Assembly (NCBI RefSeq): GCF_030540765.1
Contig: NZ_JAUOEL010000006.1
Span: 186,001 to 250,000, forward strand
Length of the DNA: 64,000 nt
Direction: 5' to 3'
Source: Flavivirga jejuensis
GTDB taxonomy: Bacteria > Bacteroidota > Bacteroidia > Flavobacteriales > Flavobacteriaceae
Shown here: positions 55,701 to 63,045 of the stretch, piece by piece
Numbering within the stretch: position 1 is the stretch's first letter
Layout: the number at the start of each line of letters is the position of its first letter
Position numbers and translations under genes: made by a program
The notes under the pieces: generated by a model
Told to the model about the DNA's origin: nothing
What the model saw: only the letters and a program-made list of their open reading frames with translations
Databases searched by the model: none

Positions 55701-55874
55701 TTCTAATTGTCTTGCCGACATATTTTCTGCAGAAACTTGTACTGTTATCTCTGGTATATCAATATCTGGCATTAAAGACACAGGTATAAATCCAAAGGCA
55801 TACAAACCTAAAATAAGGATGCCTAAGGTGGTCATTAAAACAGCTATGGGTTTATGGATTAGAAATTTTACCAT
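52785..55874 (-). CDS. RND-family efflux permease (second system)
   Basis: A 1029-residue inner-membrane RND permease: MVKFLIHKPIAVLMTTLGILILGLYAFGFIPVSLMPDIDIPEITV, porter strands, TM4 GIGLMIDNSIIVIDNITQ, large periplasmic loops, and TM10-12 GIVVMCGIIINDSILKVDTIIQ ... MTSLTTILALVPLLF. It has a full partner set: adaptor (36 bp upstream) and TolC (overlapping downstream). It is only distantly similar to the first RND permease at 38625-41765. The CusA/CzcA-style Met/Asp/Glu metal relay cannot be judged reliably by eye, so metal or drug or peptide export remain open. Confidence 0.91.
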   Translation of the reverse strand: MVKFLIHKPIAVLMTTLGILILGLYAFGFIPVSLMPDIDIPEITVQVSAENMSARQLEDVVVKQLRRNLMQVSHLKDIKTETSSEKAILRLRFNHGTKIDYSFIEVNEKIDRAMGSFPNTIKRPKVIKASATDIPVFYLNMTLKSDSKKTKASSQSHLYPVTQEFVDFNQFANHVIRKRIEQISEVAMVDVSGLVASEILIIPDYNKLSALNISLDELEATIKTHDLEIGSLLIKDNQYQYDVRLGTSLNNIQEIENIYINKNNRLFQLKALAQVLEHPQNRTGLVLSNSKEAITMAIIKQSDARMGDLKDSLNTLLNYLEEDYPNIDFSISRDQTKLLDYAINNLFQSLLWGILLAFGVMFLFLKNVKSPLLIGITIPISIIICLLFFQLFGISINIISLSGLVLGIGLMIDNSIIVIDNITQFREQGESLSKACILGANEVLKPLLSSALTTCAVFLPLVFLSGISGALFYDQAIAVTTGLFASLLVSITLLPVLYRLFHFKDTKKVGSISRFLTHANTLDYAALYEKGFRWVMRKQRISWGFCLLLLIVAIGLFMMLPKTTMPNFSRSETLLKIDWNNQINVEENKRRVLELLELVDDNTINHTALVGTQQFVLDKDTEAKTSETTIYLQCKNPESLAKIQNDISPFILNKYPIALHDYKAVDNIFNLIFSEDDAPLIARLRHVENLGSSQNVQLQNVWYLVQQNLNNLELKPIAWQDYMTLVADKEKLMTYGVDSNTLFNTLKSAFNEREIVSIIDNQSFVPVILGSTTKNIEAVLSETMIASKDSAVFHVQDFVKIATSKDLKTISGGKEGEYFPLELQINDNNIASTMDRVKDIISNNKWYDVNFSGRFFSNQELIGELKIVLLISLVLLYFILASQFESFLIPLIILIEVPLDLAGAFLFLKLFGMSINLMSMIGIVVMCGIIINDSILKVDTIIQLQRKGCSLMKALLVAGQRRLKPILMTSLTTILALVPLLFSSGLGAELQAPLAIALIGGMLLGTLVSLYFIPLCYYYLAKNKIYAKK

Positions 55875-55910
55875 GAAAATATTATAGGTTAATATTTTTT
55901 GAGACTTTTA

Positions 55911-57035
55911 TTAATTACTTAGCATAGATTTAATAGAAACTTCAGTGTCGTGAGCTAAATTCAAATTACCAGAAACAATAATGGTGTCTCCTGGTTTTAA
56001 TGAGGCACTACTTTTATCTGGGTGGGGTATTACTGTGTATTCACTACTATTTTCATTGGTGGTTTGCACATAAGTCCAATAGGTTTTGCCAGATTTAAAT
56101 GTGAATAATACTTCTTGGTTCTGCCTTAAAATCACAGCGTCTTTGGGTACAACAAATTGATTTTCAATGTCTTTTTGAATACGAATTTTTACATTCATAC
56201 CCTCCATTAAATTCCCATCGTTTTTCACTTTGGCTTTTACCAAAATAGTCCCGTCTTTTTCTACTAATGGGTTTATGGTAACAATACGGCCTTCATAGCT
56301 TTTATTGAGAGCAAAAGGTTGCATTTGAATTTTAGTATTTATAGCTATTTCACCTACTTCAGATTCTATTAAATAAAATTCAACTTCAAAAATTGCATCA
56401 TTTATAAGTGTTATAACAGCTTCTCCTGCATTTATTTGTTCATATTGTTTCCTTTCAATATTGGCGACTTTACCATTAAAAGGAGCTTTTAGTTTTACTG
56501 CTTTTAAATTAAATTGAGCCGTTTTTAATTCATGTAATGCATCTTTATAGCCAGAGCGAATAGCCAACATATTATATTCTTTTGAAGGAATACTATCTTC
56601 ATTAAATGTTTCATAACCACGACCAATGAGTTTATCTTGAAATTCCAATTCGGTCTTTTTTAAATTGATTTCAGCTTTGGTAAAGGCTTGTTGGTAGGTA
56701 AAAGCTTTTAAAGACGCTAGTGTTTGTCCTTTTTTAACATAATCACCATTATTTACATATATTTTTTCAAGGGTTTCTGTGACTTCAAATTTTAAATCGT
56801 TTTTTTGAAGGGCCACCAATTTACCGTTACTTACGATTTCTTTTTTAAAAACACTTTTTTGAAGCACTATAACATCAACCTCGTTTTTTTCTGGGAGGTA
56901 TTGTTTTTTATCTATAATATCAGCTTCTTTTTCTTTATGTTTTGTCTGGGAACAATTTGTAAAAATAAATAAAGCTAATAGTATAAAAACGCGGATTAAT
57001 TCGTTTTGGTGAGCTACTCTTTGGGGTGGATGCAT
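55911..57035 (-). CDS. RND periplasmic adaptor (membrane-fusion) lipoprotein
   Basis: A 374-residue HlyD/AcrA-type adaptor with lipobox FTNC (Cys28). Domains in order: barrel-sandwich hybrid half (LEKIYVNNGDYVKKGQTLASL), alpha-helical hairpin (about 105-165, FTKAEINLKKTELEFQDKLIG), second half (KAPFNGKVANIERKQYEQINAGEAVITLI), beta-barrel (EVEFYLIESEVGEIAINTKIQM) and membrane-proximal domain (VPKDAVILRQNQEVLF). It links the RND pump at 52785-55874 to TolC. It follows the O-antigen-ligase-like gene by 4 bp, which makes that gene part of the same operon. Confidence 0.9.
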   Translation of the reverse strand: MHPPQRVAHQNELIRVFILLALFIFTNCSQTKHKEKEADIIDKKQYLPEKNEVDVIVLQKSVFKKEIVSNGKLVALQKNDLKFEVTETLEKIYVNNGDYVKKGQTLASLKAFTYQQAFTKAEINLKKTELEFQDKLIGRGYETFNEDSIPSKEYNMLAIRSGYKDALHELKTAQFNLKAVKLKAPFNGKVANIERKQYEQINAGEAVITLINDAIFEVEFYLIESEVGEIAINTKIQMQPFALNKSYEGRIVTINPLVEKDGTILVKAKVKNDGNLMEGMNVKIRIQKDIENQFVVPKDAVILRQNQEVLFTFKSGKTYWTYVQTTNENSSEYTVIPHPDKSSASLKPGDTIIVSGNLNLAHDTEVSIKSMLSN

Positions 57036-57039
57036 TAAT

Positions 57040-58929
57040 TTAATCGGTTTTATTATTATGGCGTTGTAAAATTATTTTCATTTCTGCTTGTATTTCTTTT
57101 ATTGCAGTGGATGGTATTTTTATGTCTTTATCTAGTATATTTTGAGCCATTTTAACAGCTTTAATTTTATCGCCATTTTCTTCGTATAATTTGGCTAGTA
57201 AATACATGGGGTAAAATCTAACAGGTATCATGTTGGCTCCATGTTGATACGCTCTTTCTGCCTTATCATATTGTTTTAAATTTTTGTAGCTGTCGCCCAA
57301 AGCCGTTTCTATGATCGTTGTATTTAAATGTAATTTGGCTTCCTCTAATATTTTTACAGCTTGCTTAGCTTGTTTGTTTATTGAAAGTGATTTACCATAA
57401 TTCATTAAAAAATCCCCATCTTTTTTTAATTCTGGATACACTTTTGCGTATGCTTGTATGGCACTTTCATAATCACCATATTGATGACTATTCAAAGCCG
57501 ATTTCCAAGTTTTTAAACTTTGCTCTAAAACAGTTGCGTAGTGTGCAACTTTAAAAATGCTAATAATACCGACAATGAAAATTATTATTTTGAATGGTAC
57601 TAAAAGCGGTTTGTTTGGTTTTAACTCCTTAAAAAATTCATATTTCTTAATAGCTATTGTAGATAACATGGCTAGAATTAATACTAGAATTAATTTAATT
57701 GGTAATATTTGCATGGGGTATGAAAAAAAGGCAAAACACCCTATGGCTAGTAAACCAGAGCTTAAAATAGCAAACATAGGCTTGTCACCTTTTTTAACCT
57801 TTATCTTGAATAAGGTATAAAGTAATAACCCTAAAAATACGGCTCCAATAAGTCCGTTTTCGACTATATATTGCAGCCATTCATTAAAGGCATAGTAGGT
57901 ATTATCGGCAACTAACGCTTCTTGAGTCTCACCATTTTTAACAAAATAGTTTGTTTGAGAATTCATATAGTGCGCTTTAAAACGATCGAACCCCACTCCA
58001 AAAAGAGGATTTTCTTTAATGACTTCTGTAGTAACTTTCCAGATGAATAATCGACCATCTGAAGACCCTTTTTTTAAATGATAAACACCAAATAATATTG
58101 AGCTAATGACAACAATAGAAACTATTGTTAGTATAGTCTTTTTTATTTTGTTCGTATTTCTTAAAAATTTATTTATAATAGAATATCGATATTCTATTAT
58201 AAGTATACTACTTAGACATACAGCTACCCAGGCAGCTCTTGATCGTGTAGCTGGTAATACAAGTATAATAGATGCCATACCTATAAGAGGTATATATTCA
58301 AAAACAACAGCTGCTAAACGCTTTACAATTTTTGACTTATTTTCAATTTGTAATAATCTAATATTGTGCTCTTTAAATAAATACATTCCTATTGCTATAG
58401 GCCAAACAGCTGTTAAAAAACCTGCATAAGGCCCTGGATTAAAAAAGCTGCCTGTTAGTGCAAACCCAGCATGGTTTGACGCGTAGTATCCTAATAATTG
58501 TAAGTTGCCATAAACGGCTTGAATAGAACCAGAAACAATTATAGCTAACAGAAGCCAAATAAAATTTTTGGAAGTTAGACCTCTTAATATTGTATATAAT
58601 AAGCCCAGCCCTACTAATTCTATAAATCGAATGGAAAACCCATAATTAGATTGTATAAAATACCTATTAAGACTAATAAAAATGAATATTATAGAAACAA
58701 AAATATCAATCTTTGATATTTTTAATGAAACTAGTTTGTTCTTGTTAAAGATTAGATTGAGTATATAAAAACTGAGTAGACCTAGTAAAGCATAAATAAA
58801 AAATAATGTCTTTGATGTAATAGTAGAATTAACATAATCTGTCTGGTTTATTGAAGGAATCACCAAAAAAAAAGTTGCTAGTAAAAGAATAAAATAGAAA
58901 CTATTTTTTTTACTCATATTTTGCATCAT
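57040..58929 (-). CDS. O-antigen-ligase-like (Wzy_C) membrane protein with C-terminal TPRs
   Basis: A 629-residue protein: about 12 membrane segments with the Wzy_C/WaaL region (GGFALTGSFFNPGPYAGFL-like, LPATRSRAAW with the conserved Arg, and the large periplasmic loop ENPLFGVGFDRFKAHYMNSQTNYF), then a C-terminal TPR domain (about 465-625, YESAIQAYAKVYPEL, QYDKAERAYQHGANM, KIKAVKMAQNILDKD). Family members transfer or polymerise glycans on the periplasmic face, onto lipid A or proteins. No glycan-synthesis genes are near. Its place at the head of the efflux operon hints that it may modify an exported product. Start ATG 58929 or 58926. Confidence 0.83.
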   Translation of the reverse strand: MMQNMSKKNSFYFILLLATFFLVIPSINQTDYVNSTITSKTLFFIYALLGLLSFYILNLIFNKNKLVSLKISKIDIFVSIIFIFISLNRYFIQSNYGFSIRFIELVGLGLLYTILRGLTSKNFIWLLLAIIVSGSIQAVYGNLQLLGYYASNHAGFALTGSFFNPGPYAGFLTAVWPIAIGMYLFKEHNIRLLQIENKSKIVKRLAAVVFEYIPLIGMASIILVLPATRSRAAWVAVCLSSILIIEYRYSIINKFLRNTNKIKKTILTIVSIVVISSILFGVYHLKKGSSDGRLFIWKVTTEVIKENPLFGVGFDRFKAHYMNSQTNYFVKNGETQEALVADNTYYAFNEWLQYIVENGLIGAVFLGLLLYTLFKIKVKKGDKPMFAILSSGLLAIGCFAFFSYPMQILPIKLILVLILAMLSTIAIKKYEFFKELKPNKPLLVPFKIIIFIVGIISIFKVAHYATVLEQSLKTWKSALNSHQYGDYESAIQAYAKVYPELKKDGDFLMNYGKSLSINKQAKQAVKILEEAKLHLNTTIIETALGDSYKNLKQYDKAERAYQHGANMIPVRFYPMYLLAKLYEENGDKIKAVKMAQNILDKDIKIPSTAIKEIQAEMKIILQRHNNKTD

Positions 58930-59237
58930 GTTTCTTTAAAAATTATTTTACTAAACAATGTCATTACTTGACCATTCTAATAAAATGATGTTATAAGAAG
59001 CATAACTTCAAATTAAAAATGTGGGTCAAAAATCATTATTAAAATAAAGGCACTAGGGAGAGACACATGACCTATTATTGATTGGCAAGATTATATAAAA
59101 ATTGCAAATTACGTATAACTTATCGTTCAAAAACTATAATTTATAGGTCTTTTCTACAAAATAACGATGTGGTTTGATAATAGTAAATCCAGGTTTATAA
59201 CCTTTTTAAATAGCCTTTAACATCGTATCTTTGCACT
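58930..59237. other. 308-bp gap between divergent genes
   Basis: No coding frame seen. It must hold the promoters of the efflux operon (minus strand) and of the DCC gene (plus strand); only the latter is recognisable (59226-59233). Confidence 0.5.
59226..59233 (+). promoter_or_regulatory. -7 promoter element of the DCC gene
   Basis: TATCTTTG, exact TAnnTTTG match followed by CAC, a very common flavobacterial form. A TTTT tract 18 nt upstream is the likely -33 element. It sits 5 nt before the ATG at 59238, so the transcript would be almost leaderless if this is the true promoter. Confidence 0.5.
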
Positions 59238-59657
59238 ATGAATTTAGAGTTGCCAAAACATAAAAAACTTATCTTATTCGATGGTGTTTGTAACCTTTGC
59301 AACAGCAGTGTGCAATATGTAATAAAGCATGATAAAAATAATATATTCTTGTTTGCTCCTTTACAAAGTGAGGTAGGTAAAAGCTTAATTGAACGTTTTA
59401 ATATAGATACCCAAAAAACGGATTCTATATTATTATATACTCCCGAAAATAATTTAGTATCAAAATCTACTGCGGCTTTAAAAATTGCAATACACTTAGG
59501 TTTTCCTCAAAATTTAATGGGTGTGTTTTTTATTATTCCACCATTTATTCGAAACTGGGTTTACAATTACATTGCAAAAAACCGTTATAAATGGTACGGT
59601 AAAAAGGATGCTTGTATGATTCCTACTCCTGAGTTGAAAAGTAAATTTTTAGGGTAG
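59238..59657 (+). CDS. DCC-family thiol-disulfide oxidoreductase
   Basis: A 139-residue protein of the DUF393/DCC family. It has the signature LFDGVCNLCNSSVQYVI with the Cys pair C18 and C21 (D15-G-V-C-x-x-C), then LFAPLQSEVGKSL, DSILLYTPENNLVSKSTAAL and a C-terminal YNYIAKNRYKWYGKKDAC. Thioredoxin-like fold; the family is assumed to do thiol-disulfide exchange, but few members have been tested. Monogenic with its own promoter element. Confidence 0.9.
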   Translation: MNLELPKHKKLILFDGVCNLCNSSVQYVIKHDKNNIFLFAPLQSEVGKSLIERFNIDTQKTDSILLYTPENNLVSKSTAALKIAIHLGFPQNLMGVFFIIPPFIRNWVYNYIAKNRYKWYGKKDACMIPTPELKSKFLG

Positions 59658-59772
59658 AGACTTACCTAATTCATAGAACCCTTTTACCAGTTCAAATATA
59701 GCTTACACTCATTTTTAGTTTTATAAAATGTCCAGTAATGATAGTTTTATTCAAAACTAAAAATAATCTATC

Positions 59773-61653
59773 ATGAAAAAGCTATTACTTTCTTTTTTAC
59801 TAATAACAACTTTAGGCTTCTCCTATAATTCTAATAATTCTAAACCAACATCATCATTTATAAATGAGGTTATTGTTTATATTAATGGGGCTCAAATAAC
59901 TCGAACTGCAAAAATTTCTTTGCCAGTAGGTACAACTCAATTTACTTTTAATAAACTCTCACCTAATATTCAAGAAAGCAGTATACAAATTTCTGGATTA
60001 AAGAGTGCTTCCATTCTATCCATAAATTATGGGATAAATTTTTTAACCAAGCAAAATAAAAGTAACCAGATTATAACGCTTCAAGATCAAATAAAGGTCT
60101 TAAATGAGGCTATAGAACTTGAGGATAATCTCATTTTAGGATATAAAGAGGAACTAAGTGTTATACAAACAAACCGACAATTAGGCAATGAAAATCAGGT
60201 GGTAAATCTGGTGAAACTTCAGGAATTTGCAACGTATTATAGAAAACGCATTACAGAGGTAAATAATTTAATTAATAAGTCTTTAAAAAAGAAGCGTTCC
60301 TATAATAAGCAGATTACAGAAATACAACAGCAATTAACTGAATTCAATGTTGATGATAAAGAACAAACTGGAGACATTACTGTAAAACTAAATACCAGTG
60401 TGCCACATCAATTAGAACTCGTTATAAAATATAATGTTACTGAAGCTGGTTGGTTTCCTGTATACAACCTAAAAGCAAATAGCATAAATACGCCCATAGA
60501 ATTAGGGTACAAGGCACATGTGTATCAAAAAACTGGAATAGATTGGAATAATATAAAACTCACGCTATCAACCAGTGATCCTAATACTAATAATATAAAA
60601 CCAGATGTAAATCCTAAATATTTAAACTTTATAAATAGGTACAGTAATTATAACAGCACTAATGCTACCAAAAATTATAATTATAAGTATAATCCATTTA
60701 TTAAAACGGTAAGTGGTATTGTTACTGATGAAACTGGATTACCCCTTCCTGGAGTAAATGTTATAGTAAAAGGCACGACCAATGGAGTGGCTACTGGTTT
60801 TGACGGTAAATACTCCATTAACACTAATGGTGGTAAAGAATTAGTGCTGTCGTATATAGGTTATATTACAGAAACTCTCCCCATACACTCTAGCATAATG
60901 AATGTAGCTATGGAAGCTGATGTATGCAGCCTTGATGAGGTTGTGGTTATAGGGTATGTAAGCAATAGTACTTCAAATACCAGATCAAGTACGTATAAAA
61001 AGAAAGAGAAAAAGCACACTTCTAATGGAGACATTATCGAAGATGGCATCACAACCAGACGTTTTGAAATAAAAAAGGAACATAGTATGCCCTCTGATGG
61101 TGAAATCACAGTTATCGAGATTGACAACTACTCTATTCCTGCTAAATATTCATACTATGCAGCTCCATTAGTCAATGAAAATGTTTTTCTTACAGCAAAA
61201 ATTGGAGATTGGGAACAATTTAACTTATTGCCTGGTGAAGCAAATATCTATTTTGAAGGGAGTTATTCTGGTAAAACAAATATCAATCCTCAAGCTACCA
61301 CCGACAGTCTTACGGTTTCATTAGGTGTAGATCCTAACGTCGTTATAAAACGCAATACTGTAAATAATTTTAAGAAAACGACATTTATTGGTAATAATAA
61401 AATTGTAAATAAAGCATTTGAGATCGAATTAAAAAACAATAAACGATCTCCTGTAGATCTTGTTTTGATTGATAGAATCCCAATCAGTCAAAACAAAGAG
61501 ATCAAAGTCGATGATATTGTTTATGGCACCGCTAATTATGATTCTAAAAAAGGATTGTTAGAATGGAAAGTTGATCTAGCATCAGATCAATCTGTCTCCT
61601 ATAAATTCTCATATTCCTTAAAATATCCAAAATATAAAAAGATCAACCTTTAA
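59773..61653 (+). CDS. secreted DUF4139/DUF4140 protein with inserted carboxypeptidase-regulatory domain
   Basis: A 626-residue protein with signal peptide (about 1-18). The DUF4140 N-terminal strand region (EVIVYINGAQITRTAKISLP) leads to a coiled coil (about 100-190) and the DUF4139 beta region (QLELVIKYNVTEAGWFPVYNL, HVYQKTGIDWNNIKLTLSTSDP). At about residues 312-396 it carries a carboxypeptidase-regulatory-like domain (VSGIVTDETGLPLPGVNVIV, FDGKYSI, SYIGY, LDEVVVIGYV), the block usual at the N-terminus of SusC receptors. The DUF4139 continues afterwards (YYAAPLVNENVFLTAKIGDWEQFNLLPGEANIYFEG ... NNKRSPVDLVLIDRIPIS). Function unknown; similar to mucoidy-inhibitor-like proteins. Confidence 0.85.
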   Translation: MKKLLLSFLLITTLGFSYNSNNSKPTSSFINEVIVYINGAQITRTAKISLPVGTTQFTFNKLSPNIQESSIQISGLKSASILSINYGINFLTKQNKSNQIITLQDQIKVLNEAIELEDNLILGYKEELSVIQTNRQLGNENQVVNLVKLQEFATYYRKRITEVNNLINKSLKKKRSYNKQITEIQQQLTEFNVDDKEQTGDITVKLNTSVPHQLELVIKYNVTEAGWFPVYNLKANSINTPIELGYKAHVYQKTGIDWNNIKLTLSTSDPNTNNIKPDVNPKYLNFINRYSNYNSTNATKNYNYKYNPFIKTVSGIVTDETGLPLPGVNVIVKGTTNGVATGFDGKYSINTNGGKELVLSYIGYITETLPIHSSIMNVAMEADVCSLDEVVVIGYVSNSTSNTRSSTYKKKEKKHTSNGDIIEDGITTRRFEIKKEHSMPSDGEITVIEIDNYSIPAKYSYYAAPLVNENVFLTAKIGDWEQFNLLPGEANIYFEGSYSGKTNINPQATTDSLTVSLGVDPNVVIKRNTVNNFKKTTFIGNNKIVNKAFEIELKNNKRSPVDLVLIDRIPISQNKEIKVDDIVYGTANYDSKKGLLEWKVDLASDQSVSYKFSYSLKYPKYKKINL

Positions 61654-61659
61654 TCTAAA

Positions 61660-61830
61660 AATTCTCCGACCCTTGGGGTCGGGGTTTCCAATTAACCTCT
61701 CCTTTGGAGAGGTCAGAACTGCAAAAAAAGGCAGTTCTGGGTGAGGCAAAATAACAAAATTCGATTTTTGCCTCTATAAAGGCAAAATGAAACTGGCGAA
61801 ATACCTCTATGGCTCTGCCGGGGATAGTCA
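61660..61830 (-). repeat. dispersed hairpin-chain repeat element, copy 2
   Basis: Inverted relative to copy 1 at 10316-10506. Consecutive hairpins: CCGACCC/GGGGTCGG, ACCTCTCC/GGAGAGGT, AGAACTGC/GCAGTTCT and TTTTGCCT/AAGGCAAAA. The end GAGCCATAGAGGTATTT is shared with copy 1. It starts only a few bases after the DUF4139 stop at 61653, so it lies between that gene and a terminator-like hairpin at 61861. Confidence 0.8.
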
Positions 61831-61860
61831 GTTTCAAGAATTTTTTTATTACTTAAAAAT

Positions 61861-61903
61861 CTCAAAGAAAATGATATAAAAATGATCTATCATTTTCTTT
61901 GAG
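61861..61903. terminator. long hairpin between convergent genes
   Basis: CTCAAAGAAAATGATA pairs perfectly with TATCATTTTCTTTGAG (16 bp, 11-nt loop), followed by GTTTTAC on the plus strand and ATTTTTAAG on the minus strand. Probably a bidirectional terminator for the DUF4139 and sulfurtransferase genes. The rest of 61904-62032 shows nothing. Confidence 0.65.
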
Positions 61904-62032
61904 GTTTTACTTCAAACTTCTTAAAATATTTTCTCGTGCCAATGTCTTTTTATAACCTAAGTTCGATGATAGGGTCGTAGATAAAAGTCAATAAATATGC
62001 TAGATTCAACTTTATAATTATCATAGTCTATA

Positions 62033-62851
62033 CTAATTAACCAAACTCCCCCACTCGGTCCAAGAACCATCATAAACCGATATGTTTTTATAACCAGAAA
62101 TAGTGGCTCCTAAAGCTAATACACATGCTGTTATCCCCGAACCACACGAAAAAATAATAGGGTCTTCTTTATCAGCCCTTTCACTAAGCGCTTTTTCAAT
62201 GGCTTCTTTAGGTTTTAGAACGCCATTATCTAACAGGTCTGTAAAAGGTAAATTCACCGAATTACGAATGTTTCCCATTCGTAAGCCTTCTCTTGGTTCT
62301 GGCTCTAAACTATTAAATCGACTTTCAGATCGCGCATCAATGATACGATGTGTTTTATTTTTTGAAGCTTGTTTTATATCATCAAAAAACCTCATATTTT
62401 CGGGCTTATAATTAGCTTCAAAATCACCCAATTCACCAGTATAGTTTTTCATGGCTTCAGTTTTATAGTTCGCTTTTTTCCAAGCAGGAAATCCCCCGTT
62501 TAAAATAGCTATATTATTATATCCGAAAGATCTAAATAACCACCAAACACGGGCACTCGAGTAAATCCCCTTATCATCATAAACAACTATGAGACTGTCC
62601 TTATTTATTCCTAAAGCTCTAGCTTCTTTTTGAAATTGTTCCTGTGCTGGAAATGTACTAGGAAATGGAGCATTAACGTCGCTAAATTTCTTTTTAATAT
62701 CAAAAAGTCGTGAATTTGGTATTTGAGTTTGTGATGGATCAAACACTTTATTTATAGTACCATCTAAAATAATTAGGTGGCTCGCTTCTAAATTATTGTG
62801 AAGCCATTCTACTGAAACTATGGGTGATGAAATTGAAATATTAGAGTTCAT
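62033..62851 (-). CDS. sseA: sulfurtransferase, 3-mercaptopyruvate type
   Basis: A 272-residue double-rhodanese-domain protein. The N-terminal inactive domain has VSVEWLHNNL, ILDGTI, LGINKDSLIVVYDDKG and ARVWWLFRSFGYNNIAILNGGFPAW. The C-terminal domain has RIIDARSESRFN and the active loop CGSGITA with Cys236; the CG(S/T)G(V/I)TA loop is the mercaptopyruvate rather than thiosulfate type. It moves sulfur from mercaptopyruvate to thiol or cyanide acceptors. Cytosolic; no signal. It is not linked to the peptide locus. Confidence 0.92.
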   Translation of the reverse strand: MNSNISISSPIVSVEWLHNNLEASHLIILDGTINKVFDPSQTQIPNSRLFDIKKKFSDVNAPFPSTFPAQEQFQKEARALGINKDSLIVVYDDKGIYSSARVWWLFRSFGYNNIAILNGGFPAWKKANYKTEAMKNYTGELGDFEANYKPENMRFFDDIKQASKNKTHRIIDARSESRFNSLEPEPREGLRMGNIRNSVNLPFTDLLDNGVLKPKEAIEKALSERADKEDPIIFSCGSGITACVLALGATISGYKNISVYDGSWTEWGSLVN

Positions 62852-63005
62852 TATTTTTTTATAAAAGCGTTAATACGCAAAGTTTTAAATTGAATACTAG
62901 TTACTTACACTGTTAAATACCAACCATTATGAGATGTCTCAATCGTCCCGCATTTCGACATGACAAAACGTTATTTTGATTATCATTTATCATATACTTC
63001 CAACT

Positions 63006-63033
63006 GAACACTGAACACTGAACACTGAACATT
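63006..63033 (-). repeat. tandem TGAACAC repeat
   Basis: Three perfect TGAACAC units (63006-63026) plus TGAACAT. This is the reverse complement of the GTGTTCA array at 4791-4832. It lies 13 bp past the stop of the symporter gene, so both arrays sit just beyond the 3-prime end of a gene. Confidence 0.88.
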
Positions 63034-63045
63034 AAAAAAAAGGTA

